From the NCBI GenBank assembly GCA_036023115.1, contig JAYKKT010000090.1, forward strand, positions 27,177,501-27,241,500: DNA of 64,000 nucleotides, read 5' to 3'. Of the stretch, positions 40,434-49,748 are shown one piece after another. Position 1 is the stretch's first letter. Each line of letters starts with the position of its first letter. The notes under the pieces were generated by a model. The model ran no database searches. It saw only the letters and a program-made list of their open reading frames with translations, and was not told the origin of the DNA. The translations under genes and the position numbers were made by a program. The stretch is from Brasenia schreberi (taxonomy: Eukaryota; Streptophyta; Magnoliopsida; Nymphaeales; Cabombaceae).

Positions 40434-41690
40434 TGTAAGAAGTTCTCAAATAAGTGTCGAACACTACCGAGTTTCAGGATGGCTGTTAAATATCCACATA
40501 TGTAAGAAGAAGTCGTTTAAGTAACTGACTTGTATATGTTAAATAGGCTACGCTTGTCACGAAGACTGAGGACGTCTCAAGTTTCGTGTAAGGTACTGAA
40601 GGCCAATTATCATATTTGTCTTTAGGATTGATGAGAGTGTTGTTTTTTGGGTTTTAAAGAAACAAGCATGTATTATTAGAAACAAAAACAGGTAATAGAT
40701 GTTATTATTGATGCTGAATACATTTCATGGGTAGCAGAAAGGAAAGAAGTAGAATGGCTAGATAACGATATGGCCGATGCCTATAGTGCTGACTTCGATA
40801 AATTGTGATAGAATATTTTGTAAAGGTATATTGTTAAATATATAATGAAAATTTTACACTTTGTTTAACACGTAGTTATGTGAGTGATTTGATTAGGAAT
40901 GGAGTTATTTGTGTTGTTTATATATATCAAATTTAAATTTTATAAATCTTTTGACAAAAGGTTTGACAAGGGATTTGGTGTTGATAGGTCTAAAGTCTAT
41001 TAATGAATTCACTAATGTTGAAAACTTGAACTTACTTAATGTTATTCAAGTTTAAGTACTTTGAGCTACAATATCAATATGATTGTAAGTACCTACTAAT
41101 TCAGTATTCAAAGGTTAAAGATATTTGGTCTCATAAAAGTGAAAAGATAAGATTGAGTTTTGCTTTTAGTCGATCTATAACACTTCATAGAGTCTTGAGT
41201 TTTGACTCTTAAAGCATTCATTAAAAAGGATATCAAGATATAAAACCCCTTAAAATGTGTCAATTAAATTATGGGTGTGGTAGGTTTTATGATCTTATAT
41301 GTAATTTGAAAACTTTATTGTCACTTACTATTAGGATGAATGAAACCCACTTTTTAGTTGACAAAAGTTCAAATACTTGAGATATTTTTATTAACGACAT
41401 AAGATCTAGTATGACGATAATTTCAAACTCGAGAAAATAGTGGGAGATTGTATGAAGTTTTAAATAAGTTGGTTGTGCAACATGATTGTTAAATGACCAC
41501 ATAGGTCATCTTGGGTTAAAAGAAGTTTGTTAACTAACCAACTTAAATATGTGTTTGGAAATAGCAACGTCTGTGGTGAGTAAATGGAGGACGTCTCGAG
41601 TTTCATCTACGGTATTAAAGGCCCCGTTATACACTGGTTTGTTTGCTCTATAATTAGGATAATAAATTATTGAGAGGGTTTTGGCTCTAG
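40434..41690 (+). mobile_element. Small non-autonomous LTR element
   Basis: Two related end repeats lie about 1015 bp apart. The left starts TGTAAGAAGTTCTCAAATAA (40434) and the right starts TGTATGAAGTTTTAAATAAG (about 41449). Both continue with TTAAAT..CCACAT and later with GAGGACGTCTC.AGTTTC and GAGAG.GTTT. Just before the right repeat is ATAGTGGGAGAT, a polypurine tract of the type common in Ty1/copia elements. The inside, about 0.8 kb, has no pol domain that I can read. Limits of the LTRs are approximate. Confidence 0.55.
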
Positions 41691-42214
41691 TTATTCTTCC
41701 TTTTTCGTATCTTGACTTATTTAATATTGCCTTTTAAATCTCATTACAATTTTTAGCCGTAATACTAAGATATTAGTTTTCTAAGACTTGATTGTGCTAA
41801 TGCAAGGTGGGTCAAGGGGGTGGGTCTTCATTGTATCTTAATTCAAAGTCACTTTTTGTCGCCGGTCTTTTGACATCATAAACAACAAATAAGCCTAAAG
41901 ATTAGCGAAACTTATGCTTTAAAAATATTTTCGCATCTTCATCTTTCTTTCAAAAGCTTGACATTTTGAATATGCTTTAAAAATATTTTCATATCTTAAT
42001 CTTTCTTTCAAAAGCCTGACATTTTAAATATTCGGAAGCCAACATCTCTAACAGCCATCTGCACCAGCATAATGTAGATCTAGCATTAGTACTTAGGAAT
42101 GGCAATATTGACTTGATGTGTGCAGGCCCTGACCCGACTCCATTGGAATGGGGTGGGGAATACTCGACTTGATGAGGTTTGCATGTTAGGATTGACTCTT
42201 TCTTAACAGTAGAA

Positions 42215-42254
<40 letters not shown>

Positions 42255-42488
42255 ATATATATATATGCCGTATACCGACCTTGTTGTCCGCTGGGCCTGA
42301 ACCTGTACCCTTCCATTAAAGTTCGGTCAGGCTGGATACAGGTAGACCTTGTTTCTCTCTCCTCTTCTGGGTATTCTCATTCCGTTTCTGTCTCATCAAA
42401 TGATTGAAAACCCGTTTGCTTGCTTCCCCTGTTTGTGCTTCGGAGTTAAAGCAACACTCTCTCTCTCCAACCCTTCTGACGTTACAGT
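41691..42488. other. No gene seen; (AAAT)n at 42212-42252
   Basis: A passage around TTTTCGCATCTTCATC repeats at about 41930 and 41988 with a period near 57 bp (GCTTTAAAAATATTTTC and TCTTTCTTTCAAAAGC in both). An AAAT tetranucleotide run lies at 42212-42252, followed by a short TA run. GGAATGGCAATATTGA at 42096 resembles a hAT-type end. Confidence 0.45.
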
Positions 42489-42632
42489 TTTGGGTATGCG
42501 AGCATCGAGAAGCAGAGACAGAGGCTTCCCGTATATAAGTATCGGAACGCTATACTTTATCTCGTGGAAACGCATGCTACCACTGTCATCGTCGGCGAGA
42601 CCGGCAGCGGTAAAACCACCCAGATTCCTCAG
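42489..42632 (+). pseudogene. 5' exon remnant of DEAH9/DHX35-type RNA helicase
   Basis: The frame reads FGYASIEKQRQRLPVYKYRN, then AILYLVETHATTVIV, then the Walker A motif GETGSGKTTQIPQ. This matches the first helicase exon of the plant spliceosome-linked DEAH9 (human DHX35). It ends at CAG|GTACAC, a good donor. Upstream of 42489 this frame meets a stop (TGA), and the neighbouring frame continues instead, so a frameshift or lost start is likely. No second helicase exon (ACTQPRR or DEAH box) is found to the right. The 3' end of the same gene type lies at 48344-49748, so this is one broken locus with its middle gone. Confidence 0.8.
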
Positions 42633-43750
42633 GTACACTGTTTAAAATTTTTAGGAGATCGATTCAAATAATGCAACTTAATTGTGTGCTACATGGTACA
42701 GTGCCTCTCTTCCTATGTCTTAGAATTTGATATCTTAGCCTCCTAGGCTTGAATCTTTTATTCAATATTTGAACATCGGGCTGCAGATCTCTATATTTCA
42801 GCGCGTAAACTGCAGGGATCCTCGAAAATGAACTGGTTAACAAAGTTGACATCAGCTTCCAGCTAACCGAAAAAGCTATAATTGCTTATCCAGCCAGCAG
42901 TTCAGTTTGGTTGAGCGAAGCACACCGCCCTTGAGTTGGCATCTCACTCCTTCAATGTATGAAATACAGATCCACGGGTCACAAAACCTTAACACTTTGG
43001 AGAATCCCAAAGGACTTGTCAACATGGTATAAACGATAAATACTACTAAAGACATACAGGAAAATGCTCACATGATTTATTGTTCTTAATATTCTAGCGA
43101 TTTCTTTGGGGGTGTGAACTGAAGCCTTCTATAGTTTAGGGGATATTTCCATTGTACCTAAAAGTTCCAAATGATAAACAGCAACTGTGAACGTACATTA
43201 GGTAGTGACATATTTTAACTTGTGTTTGTGCATTAGGTTAAACTCAACTCAACCTGCATCATTCCAACCCGCAGCAACGCAGCTCTTAGTCTTCGACTAC
43301 CTCTAGCAGCAGCCCGTAACAACTCAAACCCATCTTCTTTTACATTGCATGTAAGTTTCCTCTTTCCTTGTCATTCAAGTTCTTCAACTGCAGTCACAAG
43401 CTGGAACCGCATGCTTTCACGACATCTCCTACCCGGACGAAGGTTACGATGTTGCCACGCCAACGAAGGAGACACCTTCTAAGCCAGCGAAGGAGTTCTC
43501 CTTCGAGCTCGATCCTTTCCAAAAAGAAGCACTACCTCGATCGGGGCAAATCTGTCATGTTTAGAGCTCTCTCTATAAGTTTGCCCTTTTCTATTTATTA
43601 TGTTATGTTCGGTTCATTGTGTAGTTTCTATGTATTCTCGTTTTGGTACAAAGTGTCGATCTTCATTTTTGCACTATTTTGGTTGTTCTAAGTTAAAAAT
43701 TTCTTACGTAATCAATCACTGTAGTTCATGATGTATGGGACTCACCCGTT
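42633..43750. other. No gene seen; probably the old helicase intron
   Basis: It begins with the donor of the helicase exon. No further exon of that gene is visible. The open frame at 43368-43691 has no known domain. Confidence 0.4.
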
Positions 43751-44027
43751 AGAAGTTCGTGGGAAGAGTGCAGCGAATAATCAATAATACAATAATGAAG
43801 AGTAAAATAAGAGATTGGAGGAGGGAGCCAACCCTCCAACGGAGGCAACACAACATCTTTGTCTCTCTTTCTATTAATGAAACTCTTAACCCTTCAACCC
43901 TTATATAATGAGTTGTTAAATAGAAAATGACTAAAATGCCTTAGTACTACAGGCAATTACAATAATACTTAAATATCAAAAAATTATAAAACTAATGCTA
44001 AAAAAACAAATATTCATATTCTTAACA
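43751..44027 (-). repeat. 3' LTR of the PP2C-carrying element
   Basis: It shares with the right LTR the blocks ATTGGAGGAGG, CCCTCCAA.GGAGG, CTTTCTATTAAT, CCTTATATAA.G and ATAAAACTAA, in the same order. The outer terminus reads AG instead of TG on the + strand, so it has mutated. AACCCTTATATAA on the + strand and TTATATAAGGG on the minus strand may be the LTR TATA region. Confidence 0.8.
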
Positions 44028-44040
44028 CTCCCCCTCAAGT
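44028..44040 (-). promoter_or_regulatory. Polypurine tract next to the 3' LTR
   Basis: Minus strand CTTGAGGGGGAG immediately before the LTR start. It has the standard position for plus-strand priming in an LTR element read on the minus strand. Confidence 0.75.
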
Positions 44041-44335
44041 TGTGAATGAGATACTTCGAAGTTCGAACTCCAAACTTGTCAAAAAACTATTTTTTTTATT
44101 ACACTTGCACCAATGATATCTATGGGACTTCTTTAAATTAATTTGAACAATCAAGAACACATGGGTAGCACATGACCCTTCTATGGGTGTCGGTTGCTCC
44201 CTGTCTTTCTTCTTTTCTATCAAGTGAATGAGTAACTACACTACCGGTGTATTGGTTGGGTGTCCTCTCTCTACTACTAAAATAGTATAATACACATATC
44301 CTCATACTAGTCGGTTCTGCACCCCTTCACATGGT

Positions 44336-44960
44336 GACTGCAACCGTTTTTTGCAGCCCTCCTGGTTGTCTACTTCAGCAACTTAAGGTTTTAATCTTCA
44401 TGCTTTTTTGTGATACTATCATATTCTATAAGAAACAATGCATCTGCCTCTTCTATGATTTAATTTTCAGCATATGTGGTGACAAAAAATTGATTTTTTG
44501 GACTCTATCTTTTTTCTTCTATGCGCATTTCTGTTGTTTAACCAAATGAAAACATATCATGTACTGCTTCATATTTTCTGCATCATTTTCTAAATTTTTC
44601 AGCCATCTTGGTTGTCTATTTTCAAGCAACTTTCTTGACTGCAATATTCTTCAACTCAGCCTTCATGGATGTTCATCTTCAATAGTTTCATGGCTGCGAT
44701 AATTATCACTAGCTTCTTAACTGCAGCAACTCTTCAATTCAACCTTCATGGTTGTCCTGTTTTAGTGGCTTCTTGGCTGCAACAACTTTCAACAGCTTCT
44801 TGACTACAACATCTTCAACTTAGCCTTCATGGTTAGTCATTTTCAGCAGCTTCTTTGTTGTAATATTTTTCAGCATCTTCTTGTTTGCAACATCCAGCAA
44901 CCCTCATGACTGCAAACCATATTTTATCAGTCCTTATGACTGCAATCTTCACCTCATCAA
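44336..44960 (-). repeat. Degenerate tandem repeat block inside the LTR element
   Basis: On the + strand the phrases TTCTTGACTGCAA, CAACTTAGCCTTCATGG, TTTCAGCAGCTTC and GCAACAACTTTCAACAGC recur in changing combinations, mainly in 44600-44900, with spacing of about 50-70 bp. One minus-strand frame gives lysine-rich text such as LLKVVAAKKPLKQDNHEG. It could be an old low-complexity coding repeat or only a minisatellite. Confidence 0.5.
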
Positions 44961-45093
44961 AAAACACAACACTCTTACTTGCATAAATTCAACAACTTTG
45001 CTTTCAATTCTTTCATTTCTCTACTCTCTACGCTTTCTGTGCACCCATTTTCCATCTGTTGGTCTGTAGGAATTTTAGCTATCTTCTGGTATC

Positions 45094-45540
45094 TCATCCT
45101 CGGCTTTGTTTAACCCCTTGGAATCTGTCTCCAGCAAGTCTAGATTCTCCTTCGATATGATGATCTCTTGTTAAAGAAGTTGTAACTACATTTCTATCGA
45201 GGATAACTCCACATACACCACTGGCCATGCCCTGACTTAGGAACTCCCTGTCTGTGTTCATGTATGCAGTTCTGATGGCCTCTTCAATACCAAGCATCCC
45301 TACCATATCTAACTTTGTGGTTGCTGAAACAATGTTCTTGCCAAGTTCTTCTGCCATAAGATTTACAGCCCCACGCATACCATGGCCATCGAAAACCCCA
45401 AAGTATACCTATTTGGGATCATTACAGATATTAGTGATGACACTATAACCATCCTCATAACAGGTTTCCTTCCTTTCTTGCTAGCCACACAATAACCATC
45501 CCCCACCTTCGAGTAGAGAATGTGTAATCTTCACTTGTTT
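45094..45540 (-). pseudogene. Protein phosphatase 2C fragment captured in LTR element
   Basis: The minus strand encodes GDGYCVASKKGRKPVM, then (after a one-base loss near 45457) EDGYSVITNICNDPK, a TAG at 45411-45409, and VYFGVFDGHG. Then follows a segment with AVNLMAEELGKNIVSATTKL, IEEAIRTAYMNTDREFLSQG and SLTRDHHIEGES. The order matches plant PP2C Ser/Thr phosphatases: substrate-side VMEDGYS, metal-binding DGHG, and the later DHR/DHH block. The usual GDCRAV block is missing, and the C-terminal half with the DGLWD motif is absent. With the frameshift, stop and truncation it cannot make an enzyme. It lies antisense to the + strand helicase remnant and between the two LTRs, so it probably moved with the element. 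Confidence 0.8.
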
Positions 45541-46385
45541 GGATACCTTTGCCATTTGGATTACTGCTCCACTTTCCAAAGGTGTGATTCCATTTACGTG
45601 CTATAACCAATCACCTTCCTTTTTCTATATTCAAGGCCCTTCCTTTTCCAGCGTAACCCATAAAATCTGGAATGGACAATATTTTCTATCCTTCCTTTTT
45701 CTGTAACAACTGTTTTTATGCAGATGATGGGCAACACTTAACACTTTTTTCTTTCCTAAAATTGTAGAGATAATGCTTCACTTTTTATCTTATCATTTCT
45801 ACCAAATCAGGAAGATAAACTTCCATAACTACATTTCTGGTTTGCTTTCCCACAAAATCAAGAAAGTAATCATTAACTTTCTTTTCCAGTTCCAACATTT
45901 AATATTCAAAATTTGAAATTACCTTTTTTCAAAAAATCAAATCTTTCTTTCCATAATTTATTATGACCACTTTTGAAAAAATCTGGAAATGATGGGCCAA
46001 CCACTATCGTCACTTTTAGTAACCAACAATTTTCTTTTTCGTCTTATTCTTCCTTGAGAAAAAAATTCGCAATAGGCTTAGGCTTTCCTTCCTTCCTTGC
46101 TCAATGCATCAATTACTTTTTCTGCCTCTAAGCAAGAGACTGTGCATATTTTCATGAATTACATTCACTTTATTTTTGATACATGTGCACCTCATGCATG
46201 ATGGTGACAATTGCAGTTGATGTATGAACACAACCTTGTGTTTATGTTTGAGGCCCATGCTGTACATGATGAACGCCATATTCATACTTCAATTTGCTAT
46301 AAACACGGTTTCCTTTAAATTCCCTCACACATGTCTTATAACCACCTTCATATGCTCCCTGATCATCACAACTCTGCCCATAATA

Positions 46386-46889
46386 TTAGTTTCGATCTGG
46401 AAACCATGAGATATGTTTATATTCTCCTTTAGTGGAAAAAAACTCATCCGTAATGACATCATTTTCAATCTTGAAATCATTAAGCTTTTTCTTAGATATC
46501 CATCGAGTTATGGAGACCACAATGATTAGGATAATACTCGAATGACATACGAGATTCATCCTGTACATACTGTCAAGGAGAAGACCTCGACCTGAACCAC
46601 AACCAATATTAGCAGAATTCGTAGCCTCGAGAAGTTTCCTCTTCTTTCGGGACATCATAACCTCTTCCAAATTGCTTTCAGCTTCAACAACTTTCGCAAC
46701 ACCTATAGTTTTTTATTGGCTGACTTCCTTGTCATCGTTATTGGACTTTGCTCCCTTTGATGATAAGGATGCATAATACGTAATGCCTTGAAGTTCCATT
46801 TTTAGTTCATCATGATATTGGTGCTCAAGCTTTAACATCTCTTTGGATGCATCCTTTGTGCCATTTACACACAAAGACATGGTCTCCAT
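46386..46889 (-). pseudogene. Leader open frame of the LTR element (unknown product)
   Basis: From an ATG at 46889 (about 73 bp inside the primer site) the frame runs METMSLCVNGTKDASKEML and on through KLEHQYHDELKMELQGITYY to a TAA, then goes on in the same frame through EEVMMSRKKRKLLEATNSAN to 46386. It is hydrophilic and charged at first, with a hydrophobic stretch (SSIILIIVVSI) later. It could be a remnant of gag or the N-terminus of the captured PP2C gene. I do not recognise it. Confidence 0.45.
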
Positions 46890-46961
46890 CTAAAATTTTA
46901 CCATATCTCAACATTCCTCATTTCGACACACGTTCGTAACCACTGTTTCCTGTGATCGAAA

Positions 46962-46973
46962 GCTCTGATACCA
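46962..46973 (-). promoter_or_regulatory. Primer binding site (initiator tRNA-Met type)
   Basis: Minus strand TGGTATCAGAGC, 3 nt downstream of the 5' LTR end. This is the common primer site of plant LTR retrotransposons and fixes the orientation of the element. Confidence 0.85.
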
Positions 46974-46976
46974 TAT

Positions 46977-47256
46977 TGAAGTTCGTGGGATGAGGAGTGG
47001 ATAATCTATAATGCACAAAATGAAAGATTGGAGGAGGGGGGCAGGCCCTCCAATGGAGGTCGCTCCCGCTCTTTGTCCCTCTTTCTATTAATAAAACTCT
47101 TAACCTTAATACAAAACGTTCAACCCTTATATAACGGGTTGTTAAACAAAAAATGACCAAAATAGCCTTAGTACTATAGATAATTACAATAATACTAAAA
47201 TATAAAAAAATTATAAAACTAACACTGAAAAACATAGATATTCATATTCTTCAACA
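46977..47256 (-). repeat. 5' LTR of the PP2C-carrying element
   Basis: It has TG..CA termini on the minus strand (TGTTGAAG start, ACTTCA end). It pairs with 43751-44027. Confidence 0.8.
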
Positions 47257-47629
47257 TCAATCACGAGTATGTCGTCCATATGCTCATACATACACATACA
47301 TGCACACATAAAGTATGTCTCTTTTTCAATTCATGCTATTGTCGACTATGTATGTTTTTCAATAAGTTTATAATGTTGTTTATGTTATTAATATACATTG
47401 TTGTTATGTTAATATTGTTTGTGTTTCTGACTATTAGTGTTGTTTTTGTTTTTTAATCAGATTATGAAATTGTGAATTGCGAAATTGTGAATTGAGTTGA
47501 TATTAAAAATGAGTATCAGTTGGGACTAGGAGTTTTGGTGGAAGTATTTCTTCATGTTCAGGATCAACAACAAAACCTTCAATTTCAACCCCTCGTGATG
47601 ATGCACCATTATGTATATACGTACAAAGG

Positions 47630-47770
47630 AGAGAATCATATGAAGGTGGTAGAGGTAATATATATTTTATGCATAAATTTTGTAATATGAGTTTTACATG
47701 GTCATATAGAAGAGTGAAGGCGCATCTTTTGAAATTATCAAAGCATGGTATAAGAGCATGTCTGAATGTA
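47630..47770 (+). pseudogene. BED-type zinc finger fragment (hAT transposase-like)
   Basis: The frame reads FMHKFCNMSFTWSYRRVKAH, then LLKLSKHGIRAC. The SY.RVKAHLLK..G.GI..C pattern is the conserved end of the BED-like finger in plant hAT-type transposases and their domesticated relatives. The first Cys of the usual CxxC pair is not in place and the frame soon enters an AT microsatellite. No dimerisation (hATC) domain is seen nearby. Confidence 0.6.
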
Positions 47771-47981
47771 AATTATATATATATATATATGTATATATAT
47801 AAAATATTATATACTTTAATCGTGTCGCCATATCCAAATTTTTTGAAATTTATCGTATCCCGCACCTTCACCTGCACTCGTGTGACATAGATATTAAGAG
47901 TGAGCTCGAACAACTTTTACCTCTTGAAGCACCTCTGTATCTGTTATATTTGTTCCATTGTTTTGAGATACATGTTCCTAC

Positions 47982-48166
47982 TACAACTAAACCTTTTCCC
48001 ATACTAGATGGGGTCAGCTACATGGATTCTTTGTTTTTTTTTTGGTAGAATCCATGTTAAGTCCGACAAAGTTTTGCGCTGGCTATCGGAAGCCTAACAC
48101 AACCCTCCTCCTTTTTTCGGGCTTGGGACCGGCCATGCAAGGGTGATTCCTTACATAGGAGGAGTT
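47982..48166 (-). mobile_element. SINE family B, full copy with perfect 21 bp target duplication
   Basis: A 185 bp insertion. Exactly the same 21 bp (TTTTGAGATACATG then TTCCTAC) stands on both sides, at 47961-47981 and 48167-48187. Read on the minus strand, the element has GGAATCACCCTTGC, GGAGGAGGGTTGTGTTAGGC, AAAACTTTGTCGGACTTA and the 3' end GAATCCATGTAGCTGACCCC, ending in AAGGTTTAGTTGTA. Other copies or pieces occur at 25130, 28501, 48580, 49128 and 62285. The perfect duplication suggests a fairly recent insertion. Confidence 0.75.
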
Positions 48167-48579
48167 TTTTGAGATACATGTTCCTACCTTCGGAAAATCA
48201 TTTGGCCATTTATGTGCTTATGTAATTCCAATTTATGGTTATATTATTTAATTTTTCTTTTTTCCAGTGTTACGGATAGGAAGCCTGAATCACATAACTG
48301 ATGCCAAAGTTTAATTAATTTTTTTTCTCGATTTTGTTGAAGGCATTTGGTCAGGAAGGAGCCTACAAAACTATTAGGGGTTCTTAAGAAGTTTATATTC
48401 ATCCCTCTTTTGTTCTTTTCAGGTATATGGTTTTGTTGTTAAGAGGATATTTTATCGGATAAATATTACCCTTTATGAGAAGAGGGGCATTTGCATCATT
48501 TCTTCATATTTGTGTATTTCACGTTAAAAGGGTTGATATCCCTAAGCAGAATATTTTCCCTCTTGAGTTTGTTCACTTT

Positions 48580-48743
48580 GAACTCTGCCCATATAAGGGA
48601 TCACCCTTGTCGGACTTATACGGAGGGTTGTGTTAGGCTTTCGACATCCAGCATAAAACTTTGTCGGACTTATATAAATTCTATAAATTATGATAAGGCT
48701 ACGTAGAAACAAAGAATCCATGTAGCCAACCCCATCTAGTTGT
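48580..48743 (+). mobile_element. SINE family B, second copy, opposite orientation
   Basis: It has the same blocks as the copy at 47982-48166 but on the + strand: GGGATCACCCTTG, GGAGGGTTGTGTTAGGC, AAAACTTTGTCGGACTTA and GAATCCATGTAGCC, ending in CTAGTTGTTGTAG. The flanks GAGTTTGTTCAC and TAGTTTGTTAAC suggest a diverged target duplication. With the other copy it makes an inverted pair about 430 bp apart, within the helicase intron. Confidence 0.65.
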
Positions 48744-48918
48744 TGTAGTTTGTTAACACTCCCTATTTTCTCTCACTGCACCTCTGCATTTCCTGTTTGC
48801 GATTATCATTTCCATCTTGTAGATGTGACAATATTTGCTTGCCGCTCAAATTCTTGTGTTGGCTATTTTTTCTAATTAGTTCACTTTGCTTTGGCCTATA
48901 CATAGGTTCCCACCTCGT

Positions 48919-49600
48919 GTATATTTTCACTCTTTTCTTCTCTCCATGCCAGCTTTGATTGATAAATTTTGTGTTTGATTAAATAGTATTGCTCTTTACT
49001 TTGGGGATGGCTTATATAGCCCTCTTTTGTGATCCCCTGACTTTGACGGAGCTTCCATGCAATTTGATTACAGTACCTCCATGGTGTTTGGTCAATCTCT
49101 ACAACTCCATGGTGTTTGGTCAATCTCTACAACAACAACTAAGCTCAGCTACATGGATTCTTTGTTTCTACAAAGCCCTATCATGTGTCATGCTAGCAGG
49201 TAACTCAATATAACCTAAATCATTCTTTATTGTCTCTTTCCAACACTTTTGTGGTCATCCTTTTCCTCTTTTAATATTTTAATAATATAGTTTTTCATAT
49301 CTTCTTATGGGAGCTAGTTTGGTCAATCTCTACTTTGGCTTAATTTTCTTTCTTGTTTGTTTACGTGCTTGCAGTGTATATTTTTATTCTTTTCTTCTCT
49401 CCATGTCAGCTTTGATTGATAAATTTTGTGTTTGATTAAATATTATTGCTCTTTTCTTTGGCCTTGGCTTATATAGCCCTCTTTGGTGATCCTTGGACTT
49501 TGATGGAGCTTCCATGCAATTTCATTACACCTCCATCGTGTTTGGTCAATCTCTACTTCGGCTTAATTTTCTTTCTTGTTTGTTTACTATATGCTTGCTG
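48919..49600. repeat. Tandem duplications in the last helicase intron
   Basis: 48919-49102 and 49376-49554 are near copies (CTCCATG.CAGCTTTGATTG, GGCTTATATAGCCCTCTTT, GAGCTTCCATGCAATTT). A second repeat, GGTCAATCTCTACTT.GGCTT through TTGTTTGTTTAC, occurs at 49320-49362 and 49542-49585 (period 222 bp), and a short third start lies at 49083-49101. The duplications place an intact CTTGCAG 226 bp before the broken acceptor. Confidence 0.8.
49128..49172 (-). mobile_element. SINE family B fragment with internal deletion
   Basis: ACAACAACTAAGC is followed directly by TCAGCTACATGGATTC and TTTGTTTCTAC. The CTTTTCCCATACTAGATGGGG part of the 3' end is missing. Confidence 0.55.
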
Positions 49601-49748
49601 GGTTAATCCGAAGTGGGTGATTTATCATTCGATAGTTTGAACCGAGACAAACTATATGAGAAATGTTATTGCAATCGATCATTCATGGCTGACAGAGCTT
49701 GCTCCCAACTTTTTTCAATTACAAAAACCTAACCCTGTTATTTATTAA

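Larger units (their letters stand above)
43751..47256 (-). mobile_element. Non-autonomous LTR retrotransposon carrying a PP2C gene fragment
   Basis: Two direct repeats of about 280 bp (43751-44027 and 46977-47256) flank 2.95 kb. Read on the minus strand, the 5' LTR (46977-47256) starts TGTTGAAGAATATG and ends CTTCA. It is followed after 3 nt by TGGTATCAGAGC, the classic primer site for initiator tRNA-Met. The 3' LTR starts TGTTAAGAATATG and is preceded by CTTGAGGGGGAG, a polypurine tract. The inside shows no integrase, RT or RNase H. It holds a leader open frame, a PP2C fragment and a degenerate repeat block. The LTRs differ by many substitutions and small indels, so the insertion is old. A matching 5 bp target duplication was not found next to the ends. 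Confidence 0.8.
48344..49748 (+). pseudogene. 3' exons remnant of DEAH9/DHX35-type RNA helicase
   Basis: The penultimate exon (about 48344-48422) reads EGAYKTIRGS, a TAA stop at 48385-48387, then EVYIHPSFVLF, and ends at AG|GTATAT. The last exon (49601-49748) reads VNPKWVIYHSIV, a TGA at 49638-49640, then TETNYMRNVIAIDHSWLTEL and APNFF before a final TAA at 49746. This is the end of the OB-fold/C-terminal part of plant DEAH9 (VYKTIRGS.EVYIHPS, VNPKWV.Y.SIV, WLTE.AP.FF). Besides two in-frame stops, the last acceptor reads CTTGCTG where CTTGCAG is expected; an upstream duplicate of the intron end at 49368-49374 keeps CTTGCAG. It is clearly dead and pairs with the 5' remnant at 42489. Confidence 0.85.

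Noticed and set aside
43716..47265. ATCAATCAC at both sides of the PP2C-carrying element as a target duplication
   Set aside because: The right copy touches the LTR end, but the left copy is about 30 bp outside the other LTR, so it is probably chance.
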